From NCBI GenBank assembly GCA_019925095.2, contig CM034412.1, positions 1,240,001 through 1,304,000 on the forward strand: 64,000 nucleotides of DNA, written 5' to 3'. This DNA comes from Dendrolimus kikuchii (taxonomy: Eukaryota; Arthropoda; Insecta; Lepidoptera; Lasiocampidae). Positions 1 through 9,196 of this stretch are shown piece by piece. Numbering within the stretch: position 1 is the first letter of the stretch; every line of letters begins with the position of its first letter. The notes beneath the pieces were generated by a model. It was not told the DNA's origin, searched no databases, and saw only the letters and a list, made by a program, of their open reading frames with translations. The position numbers and the translations under genes are program-made.

Positions 1-480
1 AAAATGCCCGCGACTTCGTCCACGCTTCACTTGAAATTCCCGCGGGCTTCTCGGGACACAAATGTAAGCTATCTCTTTATTGGAAACTGTCAGAATGAGC
101 ACATCTTTATGCACAAAATTCCCGCGGGATTCCCGGGATAAAAGTATCATACATTTTATTATGTAAAATTTGCTATCGATCAGTAAAAAAACCGCATTGG
201 TATTCGATTTTTTTTTCAATCTGGCCATTTAATTCATTGCCAGAAAAAATCCCGCGGGATTACCGGGATAGATAGTAGCGCAGATTTTAAGCCTAAGAAT
301 TATCAGCAAAAACGGCATGGCAATCAGCCTAGTAGTTTTTATGTGAATCCCGAACAAACAGACAAGAAATAAAAAAAAAAATGCATCATGTTCCCCGTCG
401 TTTATATAGTCTACTCCAGTTGTTTTTTAATAGCTTCAATGTACAAACACGGCATGTTTAGACTTTTATAATATATATGA
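1..480 (-). repeat. Dispersed repeat K, cut by window edge
   Basis: This sequence matches, in opposite orientation, the longer copy at about 45140-46145. Shared stretches include the block around CGTTTATATAGTCTACTCCAG and several Cs and Gs runs of the form CCCGCGGGATT. No coding sequence is seen. The sequence style (GCCCGCGACTTCGTCC near one end) is that of short Helitron-like elements common in moths and butterflies, but both true ends are not visible here. Confidence 0.6.
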
Positions 481-569
481 GTAATATACACACAACCATG
501 TTACAATATAGACAATGATATAGGCATGAGTTATATTTTTTATTTAAATCAAAAAATTTAAATGAATTT

Positions 570-693
570 TTTGTGTGTGTTCAAGTGGATTCGAGGATGG
601 CTTAGATTCACAATTGGACCCGGTAGGTGGCGCTGCAATCGGGTTCTAAATTTTATTTCATCAGGGCAGAACAACGTCTGCCGGGACAGCTAG
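570..693 (+). mobile_element. Helitron-like 3' end (H2 group)
   Basis: The 3' end has a hairpin (GGCAGA/TCTGCC), a 7-base spacer and a terminal CTAG followed by T. The same end is found at 53161 and, inverted, at 47462. The upstream part contains one copy of the GGTAGGTGGCGCTG motif that is amplified in the minisatellite at 38-39.8 kb. Confidence 0.6.
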
Positions 694-769
694 TTTATCT
701 ATATATTAATATCATAATTTACTAATTAAACAATTTTAAAACTAGATTCACTTATTATTCGGGTCGTTT

Positions 770-1055
770 TAATTTTACACGTTTACACTGAAAATCAGCG
801 TTGTGTCGGATATAATTCCGGCACAGCGATATGCCGAGTGCAAATTTTGTTTGCTGAAAATGCGGCGTACAAATTCATAAAAGTACGTCGCTATTTCGTC
901 AAATATTTTTTTATGTCAGAAATCAGAAATCATTTAATCATAACAAAGTTACACGTCAATTCCTAGATCAATTAAATCCACAGGTCATTAATAAAATTAA
1001 AAATTATGTCATACTAGAGTTTACCCCGCGGCTGCGCCGCGGGTAAACCTCTAGT
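770..1055 (+). repeat. Dispersed repeat fragment ending in a long hairpin
   Basis: Bases 775-875 match the inverted segment 43990-44095 (for example around CTGAAAATCAGCG and GCGGCGTACAAATTC). The fragment ends in a hairpin at 1013-1055 with 20-base arms and a TGC loop, bounded by ACTAGAG and CTCTAGT. No gene is seen in it. Confidence 0.5.
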
Positions 1056-1224
1056 GCGTATCTCTTGTTTAAAAAGCAAGTGGTACACAGGTTACATTGT
1101 ATTAAATTTGTATGTATTTGCCCCCGAAAGATTCACTTAATTTTATATCGCAAACTATACCACCCCCGTCTATATGTAAACTACATAAATGACAAAACTT
1201 GACAAAAATGACAAAATAGATAAC

Positions 1225-1270
1225 GTGGACCGGGTGGACCGGGTGGACCGGGTGGACCGGGTGGACCGAG
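1225..1270 (+). repeat. 9-bp tandem repeat (GTGGACCGG)n
   Basis: Five head-to-tail units of GTGGACCGG, the last with a substitution. Confidence 0.9.
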
Positions 1271-1369
1271 TGCCGTGTTTTAAATAAACCGACGGATGGT
1301 GGTCAAAACCTATCCTAGTTTCCGGGATAAACTTTGCATAAATCTATCCCAAAATGTATCCCATTATAT

Positions 1370-1880
1370 ATCATAATACTAGTTTTTTCCCGCGGCTCCA
1401 CTCGCGTTAATGTCAATTGTGTAGACCGAGCGGAGGACCGGCCGTTGCGAAGCCCACATCCTTCTGGTAACGTCCTCCCGGGCTCGTGGTTAGAGCGTAA
1501 ACTGCTGGAAACACGCGTACTGGACACTACTTACTTCTCTTCAACAGATCCAATTTGCGGCATATTGGATATCGCCGTATATCCCTTCTCGTGACCGATG
1601 GTGATTGTGTAAGTCGCCTTGTAGATGGGTTCATCGAAGCAAGGGAAGGCCTGCCTGGCATGAGTGGCTTCGAACTGTGTCGTAAGGAGGTACCTGCGGA
1701 TTAAGATTATCATTGTTTTAATAAGTTTGCTCGACTAACCATTTCCTGAGAAGAGGTTTAAATAAACAGACGGACGAACGTCTCTCTTATTTATTTACGG
1801 TCTGGGTGTCTGTAATTGGCCCAAAGTAGTCCGTTGTTTATATTTTTTTAATGACAAATCGGTTCACTCTTTGACTCACT

Positions 1881-1885
<5 letters not shown>
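1370..1885 (+). repeat. Unit 1 of a tandem duplication containing APN exon 3
   Basis: This block and 2025-2500 are diverged copies of one another. Matches include CTCGCGTTAAT at the left, the exon and its donor in the middle, and GTAGTCCGTTGTTTATATTT at the right. The right part of both copies (about 1790-1860 and 2400-2490) resembles the tail of the tRNA-derived SINE found at 41561-41805, so a SINE relic was in the intron before the duplication. Confidence 0.75.
1535..1693 (-). CDS. Aminopeptidase N-like, coding exon 3
   Basis: This is an internal exon of an M1 metallopeptidase. It encodes the conserved block [19 protein letters not shown], followed by [20 protein letters not shown], which in this family lies upstream of the GAMEN and HEXXH active-site motifs. 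The acceptor is CCGCAG before GTAC at 1693 and the donor is GAA followed by GTAAGT at 1535. The exon begins one base into a codon, which completes the GA left by exon 2, so the reading frame is continuous. The next exon, carrying the catalytic residues, must lie to the left of the window; I found no candidate in 1-1534. A decayed copy of this exon sits at 2165-2320. Lepidopteran enzymes of this type are GPI-anchored digestive proteases of the midgut, but that part of the protein is not visible here. Confidence 0.9.

Positions 1886-1914
<29 letters not shown>
1883..1914 (+). repeat. (AT)n microsatellite
   Basis: About 15 AT dinucleotides between the two halves of the exon 3 duplication. Confidence 0.9.
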
Positions 1915-1917
<3 letters not shown>

Positions 1918-2164
1918 TATATATCGATATATATACAAACCTAGCCCGCAAGGGAACTAACACTAAGTCATGTATCTATGTATGTATACCAAGAAATCAT
2001 AATACCCATTTCATAAAAATCATACAACTCGCGTTAATATAAACAGAGTGAGACCGACAACACAATTCACGATCACGAAGCCCAAACGCGATCTGCACTC
2101 GTCATCGCGGACACATGGTTAGTGCGTAATAGTGCTGCTAACAGGGTTAAGGGACACTCCTTAC

Positions 2165-2320
2165 TTCACTTCAACAGATCCAATTCGCCTGTATACAAAA
2201 CATTTATGTATATCGCTTCTCGTGAGCGATTTAGATTGTGTAAGTATTTTTGTATTTTTTATTATCGAAGCAACTCTACGAACTCCCTTTTTTGAGTGGC
2301 TTCGAATTGTCTAGTATTTA
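2165..2320 (-). pseudogene. Decayed duplicate of aminopeptidase N exon 3
   Basis: On the minus strand the copy keeps the TTCGAAGCCACTCA start of the conserved block, ACTTACACAATC, the CACGAGAAG segment and the donor GAA followed by GTAAGG. It has one extra base before TTGCTTCGAT relative to the intact exon and then an in-frame TAA, and its acceptor region no longer shows a clear CAG. It cannot be spliced in as a working alternative exon in this state. It is the second unit of the tandem duplication covering 2025-2500. Confidence 0.85.
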
Positions 2321-2514
2321 ATTTTTTGAATTTAACACGCTTATATGTTATTTTGGTAAGGGTGATTTTTGTGTTGAAGTGTATGTATCATACGAACGTT
2401 CTGTTATTTATTTACGGTCTGGGTGTTTGTAATTGGCCCAAAGTAGTCCGTTGTTTATATTTTTTTAATGACAAATCGGTTCACGTTTGACCATGATCAC
2501 GCTGAATGAACCCT

Positions 2515-2790
2515 TATATATAGTCCTATCTATATGCCATAAAGCCGCAAGTTTTTTTCTTTCACTGTGCCTGGGTATATTAAGAAAATAGGCTCATTTC
2601 ATACAAATCTTACAACTGTTATGTGGAGTGTGCGTGTAATGCAATGCGATTTAACGTGCGCGTTGGTTTCACGCGATGTGTATAAGTTTTGTTGTTAGTT
2701 ATGTGTTTGTGACTTTGCTGTGGTGTTATAATTTATTGTTTAATTGCTGTGAGATGGGGGATTTTTCAGTTGGTGTTAATGATGAAACCC
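2515..2790 (+). repeat. Dispersed repeat J, distal part
   Basis: Matches the inverted segment about 51990-52230, for example around GTGGAGTGTGCGTGTAATGC and TAGTTATGTGTTTGTGACTT. Not coding in any convincing way. The proximal part of the same family is at 13545-13831. Confidence 0.7.
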
Positions 2791-3170
2791 AGTTTAGGAG
2801 GGCCCACGCCTGATAGGGCACGTTTAGTTGTGTTAAAACTTTTAAAACCTAGCGTTTACTTATGAAGCAGGACGGAACACCCAGGGGTTTTAGTGGGTAT
2901 CTCTAACTGGCGAGATGGCAATAGCGTGGCTCCGGTTCTTAAAGGGCACGATAGTGTCGCGAGCGAGGCCCCAGATGTCTGTTCCTGTTGCAGGTCTAGG
3001 CCCAACTGTTATAGTTGAAATTTTTGTATATATTCTTTGTATGTTTCGGGAAACATTTGTGACATCAATTATTGCGCAGCTCCATCTATTGGCTTGTAAG
3101 TGTTCCACTACACTTATTATAAAAGCACTGGCGACTTTTAGAAAAGTAGTTAAATATTTCATTGACTTTT
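2790..3170 (+). repeat. Probable LINE-derived fragments
   Basis: The left half contains GGGGTTTTAGTGGGTAT, which also occurs in the LINE tail at 54141-54320. The right half (about 3010-3120) matches 26335-26450, for example TTGTATATATTCTTTGTA and ATTGGCTTGTAAG. No intact reading frame of a known protein is seen. Confidence 0.45.
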
Positions 3171-3257
3171 AACTATTATTTATTCCTTCTGTCATCGTGT
3201 TAGCGTATACATACATTGCATCTGGCTCAGCCTAATCTATTATTTTTCTCTTAAATT

Positions 3258-3850
3258 AGTATAGCTTTATAAACTGCAACTTTTTTTTTTAAATTATTTA
3301 TCAATACAAAATGAATACAAGTCGTTGATTTTAAACATAGCATAGAAAACCTCTGGGGTTTATATTATTGCTATGGGTATCTACGTCCTTAGCATTATGT
3401 TTCGTTTAGAAAGTGCATTTTGAGTTTATTGGAACGAAGTTCCTTATCGCGCGTTGTGAAAGGGGGCTAGACGGAAAAAATTCTTACGAAAAGTTGTCAC
3501 GATCAATTTGATCATGGAAGGTTTTATAAACTGCAACTTTTTTTTTTTTTTTTTATTTATCAAGACAACAAAATGATTACAACTCGTTGATTTTATACAT
3601 AGCATAGAAAACCTCTGGGGTTTATATTAGCGCTATGGGTATCTACGTCCTTAGCATTATGTTTCTTTTAGAAAGTGCATTTTGAGTTTATTTTTAATAT
3701 CTATTAGTGTAATGCTTTCCCTAAACTCAACAGGTAAGTCATTTAACAAGCGCGGTACTAAATATTCAGTTGTGTCAAATATTAACTCTGTGTGGGACTC
3801 AAGTCCCACAAGTTGATTCCACAATATCAGACGAAGCGGTCGCTATATGA
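3258..3850 (-). mobile_element. LINE C-terminus and 3' UTR, two partial copies
   Basis: On the minus strand 3850-3690 encodes the typical end of a Jockey/CR1-type LINE second ORF (PRLLNDLPVEFRE, then a KLKMHFLK end), followed by a 3' UTR ending in a long A-tail (the T-run near 3540). The 3' UTR is present a second time at 3258-3428, offset by about 264 bases, with its own A-tail. The copies differ at several sites, so this is an old duplication or two insertions. Confidence 0.6.
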
Positions 3851-4008
3851 TTCCACAATATCGTTACACGTCGGATCAAAATATTACACCCTGTATAATT
3901 ACAGGTTGCGCACTGTAATGCTTGCTTCTTCTCTCTTACCGATGTAATGCTCGAATCTGTAATACACGATTGCTTAAATTTCCCGCTTACTTAATAATTA
4001 CGTTATAC

Positions 4009-4456
4009 ATACATACATATATAACTTCACGCCAGTTCCCTTGCGGGGTAGGCACGAACAACAGAGCGCCATTCAGGCTTATTCTTACACACCTCAGTTG
4101 CTTCTTTGACATTCATAAGTCTTGTCATGCACGCTCGTCTGTTCTTAAGGCTCCTGACATCACCTTCTGCTAGTACACGATCAATTTGATCATGGAAGGT
4201 GTGTCGTGGCCTTCCACGACTTCTGCATCTATCCACTTTTGCATTGTATATCTGTTTATTCATTCTTTCATCATGCATACCTTTCCTTACCTTCACCCCG
4301 ACACTCTCTTTCAGACCAACTCTCTGTCTTACTTCGGTATTATGACCGCGTTTACTCTACTTTCATGCTCTCTCTTCCATACCCAACTCTCGCTTCCATA
4401 CGTGAGCGTAGGCACCAGCACCGCGTTGTGTATGGCAAGCTGGGCCTTCTAGCTTA
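4009..4456 (-). mobile_element. RTE-type LINE 3' end (family B)
   Basis: The minus strand encodes the C-terminal part of an RTE-like ORF2. It ends in a VYPARELA- or AYPARELA-type peptide and is followed by the tetranucleotide tail (ATGT)n. This copy lacks two internal segments, including the one encoding MLRWFGHVERM. The 5' truncation is typical of target-primed reverse transcription. Other copies are scattered through the window and share the same 3' end. Confidence 0.75.
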
Positions 4457-4745
4457 ATTACGTTATAATGATAATAATTATTTATTTTGGTAGGCACCTA
4501 TAGACGTAAAAGTTTTACTTATAAAACAGTCACGGGCCGCGTGGAGGCAGCTCGCGTGCCTTGTATTATCGACCGCAGCTTTAGGGGATTCATTTTCAAA
4601 AATCCTTTCTTTGTATACCCCTATAGTATAGAAAGAACCTGGACGCATAGCACGGTCCTAGCCCCCGTAGCTTGGGCTGTCCGTTGGTATGTCGGTCAGC
4701 GAGGCCAAGCAATCATATATGTATAGATGATTAAAAAGAACTTAC

Positions 4746-5020
4746 TCCGTCGCTTTAGTCGTCTCATCGAAATAAGAGCTGATGTAAGCTCCATCCAAGC
4801 TGATCTTCAGGTTGCCATAAAACGGTAGGATCAAGGTGTAGTTCTGACCCTCCTCCAAAGCGCCGTTTAAGCTCAGGGTCAAAAAGTTGTACGTGTCGTT
4901 GATTTTGACACCTGTGACGTCGGGCGAGTCGTTCTGACCCACAATCTTGACCCCATCTTCTTTTATACTCAAGTCTTCCGCGTGGAGTACTATTTTCGGT
5001 GTTTCCTTTCTTGCTGTTAT
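4746..5020 (-). CDS. Aminopeptidase N-like, coding exon 2
   Basis: This exon encodes 91 residues plus two bases of the M1 N-terminal beta-sandwich domain. It begins ITARKETPKIVLHAEDLSI and includes NYTLILPFYGNL and GAYISSYFDE, the block that precedes [19 protein letters not shown] in this family. Two N-glycosylation sequons (NDT and NYT) fit a secreted protein. The acceptor is TTACAG before 5020 and the donor is CGGA followed by GTAAGT at 4746. It joins exon 1 in phase 0 and exon 3 in phase 2. Family A begins only about 30 bases upstream of the acceptor in gene direction, so the branch point and pyrimidine tract lie close to inserted DNA. Confidence 0.9.
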
Positions 5021-5051
5021 CTGTAACAATAATAACTTCTTAAATGATTTT

Positions 5052-5361
5052 TATCCGTGCAGGAACGGAGAAAGAATACAATTTCCTGCGTTGGGGCGGC
5101 CTGTCGTAAGAGGCGACTTAACAACCCACAGCCAGGTGGTAGAGCATTTGCCCGACTGGATGGCTACCACCCCTAGTCTAAAGTATGTCGCCATAACAAC
5201 CTTGAGTTGTGTTCCGGCATTAGTGACCAGGTTCCAGTTTCCCTTTAAGAGAGTAGCAACGCATTTGTAGCAACTTTGGTGTTGCAAATGTCCATAGGCG
5301 ATGGTAACCGCTTTGCATCTAGTGGGCCGTCTACCTGTCTGCTAATCTCCTGTAATAAAAA
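5052..5361 (+). mobile_element. Family A SINE-like retroposon, near full length
   Basis: Reference copy for family A. It starts TATCCGTGCAGGAACGGAG and ends CTCCTG(C/T)AATAAAAAAA with an A-rich tail, so the sense strand is plus here. It has no convincing Pol III box B. Its last 110-130 bases match the 3' tail of LINE family M at 42055-42172. The frequent open frames through it are short and differ between copies, so it is not coding. Confidence 0.75.
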
Positions 5362-5715
5362 AATGAAGATGTAGAAAGGTAAGATTCTTTTTTCTTTTTC
5401 TTCATTTTTATTTTTTAATCTGATAAACAATCGGTCCGATATCTTAATAATGGCCCGGTTTTATATCTTACCGACCGTTCATATGCCTTACTAATGTTAC
5501 ATTTATTTAGTTGCATAGTTGTTCTAGTCATGTTTTCTTTTTAAGGTTAATAATTAGTTTTGTTATGTACCCTCTTATTTCTAAACGATACAACTAACCA
5601 GTACCTTAATTGAATAATAATGTTATATTTTTATTTATTCTGTGATTAGCGCCTGTTTTGTATAGAGTATTCTCCATAATTTACCATAATTTTATGTAAT
5701 AATATTTATCTCTAA
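5362..5715. other. AT-rich intron sequence
   Basis: No gene, repeat match or clear structure recognised. Confidence 0.5.
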
Positions 5716-5718
5716 CTA

Positions 5719-5772
5719 GCTGGCCCGGCAAACTTCGTACCGCCTCAGAATCAATAAATAAATAAGCTGAAT
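5719..5772 (-). mobile_element. Helitron-like 3' end fragment (H3 group)
   Basis: ACTAGCTGGCCCGGCAAACT is the inverted CTAG-type end; the same sequence is at 43739 in a longer copy. It is cut after about 50 bases by the family A copy that follows. Confidence 0.55.
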
Positions 5773-6059
5773 GATTTTTTTTATTGCAGGAGATCAGCAG
5801 ACAGGCAGACGGCCCACTTGATGGAAAGCGATTACCATCGCCTATGGACATTTGCGACACCAAAGTTGCTACAAATGCGCTGCTGCTCTCTTAAGGGAGA
5901 CTGGAACCTGGTCACTAATGCTGGAACACAACACAAGGTTGTTATGGCGGCGTACTCTAGACCAGTGGTAGCAGCCACCCAGTCGGGAAAATGCCCTACC
6001 ACCTGGCTGAGGGTTGTTAAGTCGCCTCTTACGACACGCCGCCCGGCCGCAGGAAATTT
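5773..6059 (-). mobile_element. Family A copy, lacking its 5' end
   Basis: Reads from the A-tail (here the T-run at 5776) to the GGCCGCAGGAAAT block; the first 35 bases of the family are missing. Confidence 0.75.
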
Positions 6060-6190
6060 GTGACCACGTTCCAGTCTCCCTTAAGAGAGCAGCAGCGCAT
6101 TTGTAGCGCCTTTGGCGTTCCAAATGTTCATAGGCGATGGTAACCGCTTTCCATCAAGTGGGCCGTCTGCCTGTCTGCTGAACTCATGCC
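6060..6190 (+). mobile_element. Family A 3' half, inverted next to the previous copy
   Basis: Covers the segment from TTCCAGTCTCCCTTAAGAG to the CTGCTGAACTC end. With 5773-6059 it makes an inverted pair that could form a hairpin of about 130 base pairs around a spacer. Confidence 0.7.
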
Positions 6191-6199
6191 ATAGAGATA

Positions 6200-6417
6200 T
6201 CCTACTAATATTATTAACGAGAAAGTTTGTAATTACGGATGTATGTTTGTTACTCTTTCACGCAAAAACTACTGAATGGATTTTGACGAAACTTCACAAT
6301 AATATAGCTTACTCATCAGAATAACACATAGGCTATAATTTATAAAGATATAGTGTGCTCATCCAAAATATAACGACTTTCCATCACCACGCGGGTGAAA
6401 CCGCGGGGCGCAGCTAG
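6200..6417 (+). mobile_element. Non-autonomous Helitron-like element
   Basis: The left junction is A followed by TC (TCCTACTAATATTATTAACG) and the right end is CTAG followed by T. A GCGG/CCGC hairpin lies about 10 bases before the CTAG. This is the expected Helitron layout (insertion between A and T, 5' TC, 3' hairpin plus CTRR). No coding capacity. Confidence 0.7.
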
Positions 6418-6443
6418 TTATATAATAAATTGTGCATGTACAT

Positions 6444-7025
6444 CAGCGTTGCCAAACGTCCCGATTTTTAAATCAAAATTAAATGTCCCGCGCGGGACAG
6501 GTTCAGTCCCGCTTTCGGGGTAACTCGATCGTGCGTGCAACGCGCTGAGGAAATGGAATTACTCATCCAGTTTAATCTACAGCTGCCCTGTGAAGAGTTC
6601 TCCATCTTTATTAAAGAGAAAAAGAAGTTAAATCTTCACAGAAATATCATGAATAAGGAATTATTAAAAATAAAATTATTTCCTTATTGTATGTTGCAAT
6701 TTGTAACACCCACTCATCAGACTATTGTTTGAAACGCCATATTTTTCTAATGAATAAAACTTTTTCGATTTTAATTTCTGTTTTTTTTACGAATAAGACT
6801 CAACTATTTAACGATAGGGTAAATCTGATTTAAAATATCATATTTTTATAAATTTTCAGGGCCTATTTTTGGCTATCTATTGTCACGTAAACGTGATTTG
6901 TACTCAAAAACTTTTGATAATATACGTTTTATTTACTATGTCCCGTTTTCGACGAAAGAATCCCGCTTTTTTCACTCAAAAAGTTCAAAAATCCCGACAC
7001 GGCAAAAGAAAATCTGGCAACGCTG
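6444..7025 (+). mobile_element. hAT-like DNA transposon remnant
   Basis: Terminal inverted repeats CAGCGTTGCCAAA at the left and its complement CTGGCAACGCTG at the right. The left flank ATGTACAT would be the 8-bp target duplication; on the right only ATGT remains because family A starts there. The internal frame 6535-6732 (RAEEMELLIQFNLQLPCEEF) resembles the C-terminal part of some hAT transposases, but this is a weak match made by eye. Confidence 0.55.
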
Positions 7026-7326
7026 ATGTTTTTTTTATTGCCGGAGTTCAGCAGACAGGCAGACGGCCCACTTGACGGAAAGCGGTTACCATCGTCTATG
7101 GACATTTGCAACACCAAAGGTGTTATAAATACGCTGCTGCTCTCTTAAGGGAGACTGGAACCTGGTCACTAATGCCGGAACACAACACAAGGTTGTTATG
7201 GCGGCGTACTCTAGACCAGTGGTAGCAGCCATCCAGTCGGGCAAATGCCCCACCAGCTGGCTGTGGGTTGTTAAGTCGCCTCTTACGACAGGCCGCCCCA
7301 ACGCAGGTAATTTTATTCTTTCTCCG
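7026..7326 (-). mobile_element. Family A copy
   Basis: Near full length. Its A-tail side abuts the hAT element and it ends in ATTTTATTCTTTCTCCGG, lacking the outermost 5' bases. Confidence 0.75.
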
Positions 7327-7617
7327 GATAGTTACATTACATGTACATGCAAAATTAGTTACATAACATTAAAATCATAATTAGAGTAGATCTATGTTCG
7401 TCCTATCAAAACTACATTAGCCTTGAGCTAGCTTTCACGTGCCGCCGCGGAATGAGATCATTATATCCACAATAAAGTCACGTTTGACAGAAACGCAACT
7501 ATCACTTTCAAACCATCCACAAACAAACAGAACCTTGGCACTAACTGGTGTTTGGAAATAAGTTATTGACACTGATTTACTGGTACGTCGCCCGTTCTAA
7601 CGTTTACTTGAGTACAA

Positions 7618-7950
7618 ATACATACATACATACATACATAACTTCACGCCAGTTCCCTTGCGGGGTAGGCACGGACAACAGAGCGCCATTTATGCTTATT
7701 CTTACACACCTCACTTGCTTCTTTGACATTCATAGCTCTTGTCATGCACGCTCGTCTGTTTTTAAGGCTCCTGACATCACCTTCTGCTAGTACACGATCA
7801 ATTTGATCATGGAAGGTGTGTCGTGGCACTTTTGCATTGTATGTCTGTTTAGTCATTCTTTCATCGTGCATTCTTTCCACATGCCCGAACCACCGGAGCA
7901 TTCCTTTCCTTACCTTCACCCCGACACTCTCTTTCAGACCAACTCTCTCG
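7618..7950 (-). mobile_element. RTE-type LINE 3' end (family B)
   Basis: Begins with a (TACA)n tail and encodes the AYPARELA end on the minus strand. An internal deletion removes the region encoding DGCRSRGR. Truncated after the segment for RVGLKESVGVK. Confidence 0.75.
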
Positions 7951-7971
7951 AGTACAAATAAGTATACATAA

Positions 7972-8270
7972 TAGTCGTGGTAGCGTAATGGCTAGCGCAC
8001 GCGTCCCAAGCTAAAAAGGGCGCGGGTTCGATCCTGGCCGGAACGCATGCACCACTTAGTCAGTTTTCTGACCTAATGTGCATATTGTTACAATTGCCAC
8101 GTGCTAGCAACGGCGAAGGAAAACATCGTGATGCAACCTGCACATCGAGATGACCGATGTGTTCAAACCTGCCAAGCCGCCTTGATCAAGCGTGATGGGT
8201 TTACTGTCCGTTCCCTCTATAATGGGAGGCCCGAGCCCAGCAGTGGAAGATTTATGGGCTGCTATTGTTT
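7972..8270 (+). mobile_element. tRNA-derived SINE
   Basis: The head contains an A-box-like GTGGTAGCGTAATGGCTAGC and a B-box GGTTCGATCC, in the spacing of a tRNA promoter. The body has no open frame of note. The tail contains GGGAGGCC and TTTATGGGCTGCTATTG, a tail also seen at 43625-43742. Confidence 0.7.
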
Positions 8271-8286
8271 TATATTTAATTATAAA

Positions 8287-8488
8287 CTAGCGGCGCGGCG
8301 CGGTTTCACCCGCGCTCTATCCTGCTCCCGTGGTGTATAGCGTCATGTTATATAGCCTATGACACTCCCTGTGAACGTAGCTTTCGAACAGTAAAAGAAC
8401 TTTTAAAATCGGTTTAGTAGATCCACAGATTACCCCCTATAACGTCACAATCTCACAAACTCACAAACTACGTCTCTATAATATTATT
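8287..8488 (-). mobile_element. Helitron-like element, left boundary unclear
   Basis: CTAG at 8287-8290 preceded by A gives the inverted 3' end, with a GC-rich hairpin (GCGGG/CCCGC type) next to it. The 5' end near 8488 is not certain. Confidence 0.5.
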
Positions 8489-8518
8489 AATTATATATAA
8501 TAAAGTATCGCTAAGAAT

Positions 8519-9050
8519 CTCAGCCAGAAGGCCCAGCTCGCCATACACAACGCGGTGCTGGTACCTACGCTCACGTATGGATGCGAGAGTTGGGTATGGA
8601 AGAGAGAGCATGAAAGTAGAGTAAACGCGGTCGAGATGCGAGCACTGCGCAAGATCTGCGGAGTGACGCTCGCGGACCGCGTTCGTAATACCGAAGTAAG
8701 AAAGAGAGTTGGTCTGAAAGAGAGTGTCGGGGTGAAGGTAAGGAAAGGAATGCTCCGGTGGTTCGGGCATGTGGAAAGAATGCATGATGAAAGAATGACT
8801 AAACAGATATACAATGCAAAAGTGGATGGATGCAGAAGTCGTGGAAGGCCACGACACACCTTCCGTGATCAAATTGATCGTGTACTAGCAGAAGGTGATG
8901 TCAGAAGCCTTAAGAACAGACGAGCTTGCATGACAAGAGTTATGAATGTCAAAGAGGCGAGTGAGGTGTGTAAGAATAAGCCTAAATGGCACTCTGTTGT
9001 TCGTGTCTACCCCGCAAGGGAATTGGCGTGAAGTTATGTATGTATGTTTA
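8519..9050 (+). mobile_element. RTE-type LINE 3' end, open C-terminal frame (family B)
   Basis: An open frame of about 168 residues, open to the 5' truncation point, ends at 9031 in VYPARELA. It covers the post-RT part of an RTE-like ORF2, with VLVPTLTYGCESWVWKRE, MLRWFGHVERMHDERM and a basic SRGRPRHTFRDQID segment. The RT catalytic core is missing. The 3' tail is (ATGT)n. This is the best reference copy in the window together with 29479-30000. Confidence 0.8.
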
Positions 9051-9196
9051 AAATTTTACTTTATAATTCGTATGTTAGATCTGTATCGGAATATTCGTCC
9101 ACAATTTGGAATCTATAGTATCACATTTACATTAAAAGTATCGAGTCAATACAAAATAAGTTTTTAAAGCACTTAAATTACAAACGCACACGTTTA

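Noticed and set aside
5777..6063. Open frames of 70-120 residues through family A copies
   Set aside because: They recur only because the repeat recurs. Frames and ends differ among copies, and the sequence behaves as a retroposon.
7978..8050. tRNA gene
   Set aside because: Only a tRNA-like SINE head with a long non-tRNA body and a shared tail.
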